Shown: positions 60,219-64,000 of the stretch, one piece after another
Numbering within the stretch: the stretch's first letter is position 1
How the letters are laid out: every line of letters begins with the position of its first letter
From: Microbacterium sp. Root53
Lineage (GTDB): Bacteria > Actinomycetota > Actinomycetes > Actinomycetales > Microbacteriaceae
Direction: 5' to 3'
Length of the DNA: 64,000 nucleotides
Assembly (NCBI RefSeq): GCF_001426925.1
Contig: NZ_LMFR01000010.1
Location: 1 to 64,000, forward strand
Notes under the pieces: generated by a model
The model's database searches: none
What the model was told of the DNA's origin: nothing
Seen by the model: the letters and a program-made list of their open reading frames with translations, nothing else
Position numbers and translations under genes: made by a program

Positions 60219-60569
60219 GTGACAGAAACGCCCACCGGTGCGCCCGCGAAGGGACGCATCGATTACATCGCGGTGGAGGATTCGCCCCGATTCCGGGAGC
60301 TGAAGCGCGCACACCGCGGCTTCGTGTTCCCGCTCGCAGCGTTCTTCCTGATCTGGTACTTCGTGTACGTCCTGCTGGCCGGCTGGGCGCCCGGATTCAT
60401 GGCGCAGAAGCTGTTCGGCGACGTCAACGTGGGTCTGCTGATCGGACTCGGGCAGTTCGTCACCACGTTCGCGATCACGATGGCGTACGTGTCCTTCGCG
60501 AACAAGCGGCTCGACCCGCAGTCGTCGGCCATCCGTGAGGACCTCGAGAAGCAGGAGGCGGGCGCATGA
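60219..60569 (+). CDS. DUF485 inner-membrane protein
   Basis: A 116-residue protein with two membrane helices (FVFPLAAFFLIWYFVYVLLA and NVGLLIGLGQFVTTFAITMA) and the DUF485 pattern SPRFRELKRAHRGFVFP. It is the small partner commonly encoded before ActP symporters. GTG at 60219 has AAGGAGG five bases before it; the stop overlaps the actP ATG. Its role in transport is unknown. Confidence 0.9.
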   Translation: MTETPTGAPAKGRIDYIAVEDSPRFRELKRAHRGFVFPLAAFFLIWYFVYVLLAGWAPGFMAQKLFGDVNVGLLIGLGQFVTTFAITMAYVSFANKRLDPQSSAIREDLEKQEAGA

Positions 60570-62173
60570 ACGCGGTCTTTGCGGCGGCCGCACCGGCCGC
60601 GGAGAACAATCCCGTCCTGAACATCTCGATCTTCGGGGCATTCGTCGCGGTGACGCTGTTCATCGTCATCCGCGCGTCGCGCAACAACAAGTCGGCGGCG
60701 GACTTCTACGCGGGCGGGCGCTCGTTCTCGGGGCCGCAGAACGGCTTCGCGATCGCCGGTGACTATCTGTCGGCGGCGTCCTTCCTCGGCATCGTCGGCG
60801 CGATCGCCGTGAACGGATACGACGGATTCCTGTATTCGATCGGCTTCCTCGTGGCCTGGCTCGTCGCCCTTCTGCTCGTCGCGGAGCTGATGCGCAACAC
60901 CGGCAAGTTCACGATGGCCGACGTGCTCTCCTTCCGGCTCAAGCAGCGCCCCGTGCGCATGGCGGCCGCCATCAGCACCCTCACGGTGTGCTTCTTCTAC
61001 CTGCTCGCTCAGATGGCGGGCGCGGGCGGGCTGGTGTCGCTGCTCCTCGGCGTCAGCGACAAGGTCGGCACCGCGGCGGTCGTCACGGTGGTCGGCGTCC
61101 TGATGGTGGGCTACGTGCTCATCGGCGGCATGAAGGGCACCACCTGGGTGCAGATCGTGAAGGCCTTCCTGCTGATCGGCGGCGCCGTCATCATGACGCT
61201 GTGGGTGCTGGTCATCCACGGGTTCGACTTCAACACGCTGCTCGGCGCGGCCGTGCAGGCCTCGCCCGACGGCGAGGCGACCCTGGCTCCCGGCCTGCAG
61301 TACAAGAACCCGATCGACTTCCTGTCGCTCGGTCTGGCGCTCGTGCTGGGCACGGCGGGCCTGCCGCACGTCCTGATGCGCTTCTACACCGTGCCGACGG
61401 CCAAGGAAGCGCGCCGCTCGGTCGTATGGGCGATCTGGCTGATCGGCCTGTTCTACCTGCTGACCCTCGTGCTCGGCTACGGCGCCGGCGCGCTCGTCGG
61501 CGAGGAGACGATCCTCGCGGCGCCCGGCGGCGTGAACTCGGCGGCGCCTCTGCTCGCGCAGGCGCTCGGCGGTGCGGTGCTCATGGGCATCATCTCGGCC
61601 GTCGCGTTCGCCACGATCCTGGCGGTGGTCGCCGGCCTGACCATCACGGCCGCCGCGTCGTTCTCGCACGACATCTACAACGGCGTGATCAAGCGCGGCA
61701 CCGCCACGGAGGGTCAGGAGCGCAAGGTCGCGAACGTGACGATCCTGGTGATCGGCGCCCTCGCGATCATCGGCGGCATCGCGGTGCTGGGTCAGAACGT
61801 GGCCTTCCTCGTGGCGCTCGCGTTCGCGATCGCCGCGTCGGCCAACCTGCCGACCATCCTGTACTCGCTGTTCTGGCGCGGCTTCACCACGCGCGGAGCC
61901 GTGTGGAGCATGTACGGCGGTCTGGCGGCCGCGATCATCCTGATCGCGCTCTCGCCCGTGTTCTGGGGCACGCCCACGAGCGTGTTCGGCGAGACCGGCG
62001 TCGCGATCTGGCCGCTGAGCAACCCCGGCATCGTCTCGATCCCGGTCGGGTTCCTGCTCGGCTGGCTCGGGTCGATCACGACGCCCAAGGGCGCGGAGGA
62101 CCCGCGGCTCGCGGCCGAGATGGAGGTGCGATCGCTCACCGGCCACGGCGCCGAGAAGGCGGTGCACCACTAG
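60566..62173 (+). CDS. actP: Cation/acetate symporter
   Basis: A 535-residue sodium:solute symporter (SSS) family protein with about 13 helices. ADFYAGGRSFSGPQNGFAIA and GDYLSAASFLGIVGAIAVNG near the N-terminus, LVLGTAGLPHVLMRFYTVPT and FATILAVVAGLTITAAASFS are ActP hallmarks. It imports acetate, possibly also glyoxylate or other short acids, with a cation. Glyoxylate is an intermediate of the purine pathway encoded earlier in the window, but no shared operator was seen here. Confidence 0.95.
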   Translation: MNAVFAAAAPAAENNPVLNISIFGAFVAVTLFIVIRASRNNKSAADFYAGGRSFSGPQNGFAIAGDYLSAASFLGIVGAIAVNGYDGFLYSIGFLVAWLVALLLVAELMRNTGKFTMADVLSFRLKQRPVRMAAAISTLTVCFFYLLAQMAGAGGLVSLLLGVSDKVGTAAVVTVVGVLMVGYVLIGGMKGTTWVQIVKAFLLIGGAVIMTLWVLVIHGFDFNTLLGAAVQASPDGEATLAPGLQYKNPIDFLSLGLALVLGTAGLPHVLMRFYTVPTAKEARRSVVWAIWLIGLFYLLTLVLGYGAGALVGEETILAAPGGVNSAAPLLAQALGGAVLMGIISAVAFATILAVVAGLTITAAASFSHDIYNGVIKRGTATEGQERKVANVTILVIGALAIIGGIAVLGQNVAFLVALAFAIAASANLPTILYSLFWRGFTTRGAVWSMYGGLAAAIILIALSPVFWGTPTSVFGETGVAIWPLSNPGIVSIPVGFLLGWLGSITTPKGAEDPRLAAEMEVRSLTGHGAEKAVHH

Positions 62174-62187
62174 AAGCGGAGGGGGAG

Positions 62188-62234
62188 CCGAGCGCCGGCT
62201 CGGGGCGGCCTACACGCCCCGGGTCGGCGCTCGG
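62188..62234. terminator. Bidirectional hairpin between actP and tag
   Basis: Ten-base and seven-base paired segments separated by a 3x3 internal loop (62188-62207 with 62215-62234) and a seven-base loop, between convergent genes. Confidence 0.7.
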
Positions 62235-62252
62235 TGGTCTCCGGCCCCGTCG

Positions 62253-62891
62253 TCAGGTCCACACGCCGCTGGTGCCGCGGCGGTGGCTGCCCACGAGATG
62301 CGTGTCGACGATGCCCACGGCCTCCATCAGCGCGAACATCGTGGTCGGCCCCACGAACCGGAAGCCGCGGCGCTTGAGCTCCTTGGACAGCGCGACCGAC
62401 TCGGGCGACGACGAGGGGATCTCGGCGTAGCTGCGCGGCGCCGGGGTCTGCGCGGGGCGGAAGCTCCACACCAGGTCCGCCAGGCCGCCGTCGGACCGCA
62501 GCGCCACGGTCGCGCGGGCGTTGCCGATCGTCGCGAGGATCTTCGCGCGGTTGCGCACGATGCCGGCGTCGGCCATGAGGCGCTCGACGTCGGCCTCGCC
62601 GAACGCGGCCACCGCATCCGGATCGAATCCCGCGAACGCCGCCCGGAAGGCGGGCCGCTTGCGGAGGATGGTCGCCCACGACAGCCCGGACTGGAAGCCC
62701 TCCAGGCTGAGGCGCTCGAACAGGCCCTGCTCGTCCCGGATCGGCATGCCCCATTCGGTGTCGTAGTACGCCTGCATGAGCGGATCGCGGGCGGCCCACA
62801 GCGGCCGGGTCAGCCCGTCCGCCCCCGTGACGAGGTCGTCGGTCTGCGAGGCGGCCGATGCGCATGCGGGCGGCGGAGCGGTGTCGGTCAT
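62253..62891 (-). CDS. tag: DNA-3-methyladenine glycosylase I-like protein, zinc ligands mostly lost
   Basis: A 212-residue Tag-family glycosylase that removes 3-methyladenine from DNA. YYDTEWGMP, LFERLSLEGFQSGLSWATIL, IVRNRAKILATIGNA and FRFVGPTTMFALMEAVGIVD are the family core. In E. coli Tag, Cys4, His17, His175 and Cys179 hold zinc; aligned by eye, the first is Pro (RPLW for RCGW), the second Tyr (YYDTEWG for YHDNEWG) and the last Ser (HLVGS for HVVGC), so only one ligand remains. Related actinobacteria seem to have this variant. It overlaps the ogt-like gene by four bases. Confidence 0.88.
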   Translation of the reverse strand: MTDTAPPPACASAASQTDDLVTGADGLTRPLWAARDPLMQAYYDTEWGMPIRDEQGLFERLSLEGFQSGLSWATILRKRPAFRAAFAGFDPDAVAAFGEADVERLMADAGIVRNRAKILATIGNARATVALRSDGGLADLVWSFRPAQTPAPRSYAEIPSSSPESVALSKELKRRGFRFVGPTTMFALMEAVGIVDTHLVGSHRRGTSGVWT

Positions 62892-63445
62892 GGGCGTCGG
62901 CTCCTCAGGGCGGGGGCGGGTGGGATGACGGCGGACGCGGCGCCGCTCGCACGGCGCTCGAGGTCGACCAGGAAGCGCTTGGCGCCGGGATCCGATCCGT
63001 ACTCGCCGAGCGAGCCGTCGGCGCGCACGACGCGGTGCACGGGCACGACGAGCGAGAAGGGCGTGGTCCGGCACGCGGTGCCGACCGCCCGATGCGCGCC
63101 GGGGCGGCCCGCGCGCGCGGCGACCTCGCCGTAGCTCGCGGTCTCGCCGTAGGGGATGTCGCACACGGCCTGCAGGGCCTCGCGGGCGAAGCCGCGCGTC
63201 AGGCCCCAGTCGAGATCGACGTCGAAGGCCATGCGCTCGCCGTCGAAGTACTCCTCGAGCTGCGCGCGGAGCGGATCGGCGGAGCCGGGGGCCCGATCGG
63301 GGACGGCCCCCTGCTCGCGCGCGAGCATCTCGAGCGCCCAGCGGGTGTCGTCGCTCGTGACCCGCAGCGCGAGAAGGCCCGCGTCGGACAGCACGGCGAT
63401 CGCGGTGCCGACGGGGGTCGGGATCAGGTCGTAGCGGAGGGTCAC
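62888..63445 (-). CDS. O6-alkylguanine-DNA alkyltransferase homologue with Val at the catalytic Cys position
   Basis: A 185-residue Ogt/AdaB-type protein. It has the N-terminal domain, the helix-turn-helix (IPYGETASYGEVAARAGRPG), the Arg finger region HRAVGTAC and, where PCHRVV is expected, PVHRVV with Val136. The codon is GTG, not TGC. Without the acceptor cysteine it cannot repair by alkyl transfer; it resembles alkyltransferase-like (ATL) proteins that bind O6-alkylguanine and call in excision repair. The Asn of the usual NP turn is also changed (RTTP). It is the first gene of an operon with the glycosylase. Confidence 0.87.
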   Translation of the reverse strand: MTLRYDLIPTPVGTAIAVLSDAGLLALRVTSDDTRWALEMLAREQGAVPDRAPGSADPLRAQLEEYFDGERMAFDVDLDWGLTRGFAREALQAVCDIPYGETASYGEVAARAGRPGAHRAVGTACRTTPFSLVVPVHRVVRADGSLGEYGSDPGAKRFLVDLERRASGAASAVIPPAPALRSRRP

Positions 63446-63625
63446 GCTCCCATCCTTGCCGGGTCCGGCGACACCGGCGGCCCCTCGTGGCCGCTGTGAG
63501 ACGGACGGGGCAGAAGTGACGCATGTGGACGAGCGCAACGCCGCCCACCGGGAGGCCCGGCCCAATCCGGCGAAACTCCGCGGCACGCCGCGTCGATCCC
63601 TCCGCGCGCGCCTACCCTGGCTCAC

Positions 63626-64000
63626 GTGTGGCGAGCAGAAGGCAGCGCCGCGGTCGACGACACCGTGGCAGACACGGGCGCGATCGTGACGCCCATGGAC
63701 CTCGGCGTGGCCGAGCCCGGGGCGGTGATCGCGCACGTGGCGGACCCCGAGCGCGAGCGCATGCGGATCGTCGCGGGCGACCTGGGTGGGCCCTCGCCGC
63801 TGCTGCACTACCCGCTGGGCGGAGACGCCGAGGCGGGCATCGACATCACGCGCGCGCACCCCGGGAGCCTCCCGCAGTTCATCACGGGCAAGTCGACGCT
63901 GCTGTCGAACCTGTTCCGCGACGAGGTCGCGCTGCGCACCGCGCGCATCGCCGCCGAGCGCATCACGACGAAGCACCTCGAGCTGCGCACCGTGCGCGGC
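63626..64000 (+). CDS. N-terminal part of a large protein, possibly a DUF4011-type helicase/nuclease (cut by window edge)
   Basis: A frame open to the window end. GTG at 63626 follows a TACCCT -10 box (63613-63618) by seven bases, the leaderless layout seen elsewhere here; later starts at 63665, 63686 and 63695 are possible. The first about 25 residues are poorly conserved; then GGPSPLLHYPLGGDAEAGID, ITRAHPGSLPQFITGKSTLL and LRTARIAAERITTKHLELRT follow, resembling the start of large actinobacterial AAA/DUF4011 helicase-like proteins (recalled, not checked). The rest lies outside. Confidence 0.55.
   Translation, partial: MWRAEGSAAVDDTVADTGAIVTPMDLGVAEPGAVIAHVADPERERMRIVAGDLGGPSPLLHYPLGGDAEAGIDITRAHPGSLPQFITGKSTLLSNLFRDEVALRTARIAAERITTKHLELRTVRG

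Overview
The window reads as chromosomal DNA of a high-GC actinobacterium, most likely of the family Microbacteriaceae (Microbacterium-like). Supporting signs are strong codon bias toward G or C in third positions, Lsr2, a WXG100 protein, an XPB-type helicase with its helicase-associated partner, DUF3027, DUF3263 and DUF2332 proteins, DUF222/13E12-type HNH proteins, CIRCE-controlled GroEL, and many genes whose -10 box lies 6-8 nt before the start codon (leaderless mRNAs). The species is an inference; no rRNA is present. No IS element, integrase, prophage or CRISPR array was seen, and no gap between genes exceeds 300 bases.

Layout. 1-3000: the tail of an HNH endonuclease, a GNAT acetyltransferase, a Ser/Thr kinase and a DUF2975/XRE pair. 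3020-23000: a purine catabolic island holding urate oxidase, HIU hydrolase and OHCU decarboxylase; an XRE-cupin regulator; an NCS1 permease, racemase, allantoinase, formamidase-like protein, AtzH-like/amidase fusion, ureidoglycine-glyoxylate aminotransferase and allantoate amidohydrolase; an ABC importer; and xanthine dehydrogenase with XdhC and MocA-like maturation factors. Together they can take xanthine to urate, allantoin, allantoate, ureidoglycine and then oxalurate. A palindrome GTGAAG-N6-CTTCAC occurs in front of the urate operon, the permease operon and the ABC importer operon and probably defines the regulon.

23000-47700: mostly housekeeping: nitroreductase, MsrB, small actinobacterial DUF proteins, CspA, GroEL with CIRCE, an SfnG-like monooxygenase, a two-component system, L,D-transpeptidase, XPB helicase, SerC, a DtxR-family regulator, an M23 peptidase with a structured leader, a 37-residue small gene with its own terminator, and a second DUF222 HNH protein carrying a perfect 87-bp in-frame duplication. 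At 46250-46994 the start of an NRPS-like AMP-binding gene is joined directly to the frameshifted end of an M1 aminopeptidase gene: a deletion scar, next to an orphan phosphopantetheinyl transferase. A tRNA-Arg(CCT) follows.

47700-58300: a catabolic cluster with two COG4091-type (NAD-binding plus SAF) dehydrogenase paralogues around a TRAP transporter, then a HIBADH-type dehydrogenase; convergent to it are a GntR/FCD regulator, an SDR, a TIM-barrel isomerase, an ABM-domain protein and another HIBADH-type dehydrogenase. The word TGTCAACA lies at both outer promoters and at the start of the GntR gene, so one local repressor probably controls the whole cluster. The substrate is unknown (a hydroxy- or sugar acid is likely) and this is the best candidate for an undescribed pathway.

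58300-64000: a cysteine-free HesB-like protein, Lsr2, a GAF-LuxR regulator, DUF485 plus ActP acetate symporter, a 3-methyladenine glycosylase lacking most zinc ligands, an O6-alkylguanine transferase homologue with Val at the catalytic Cys position, and the start of a large gene cut by the window edge.
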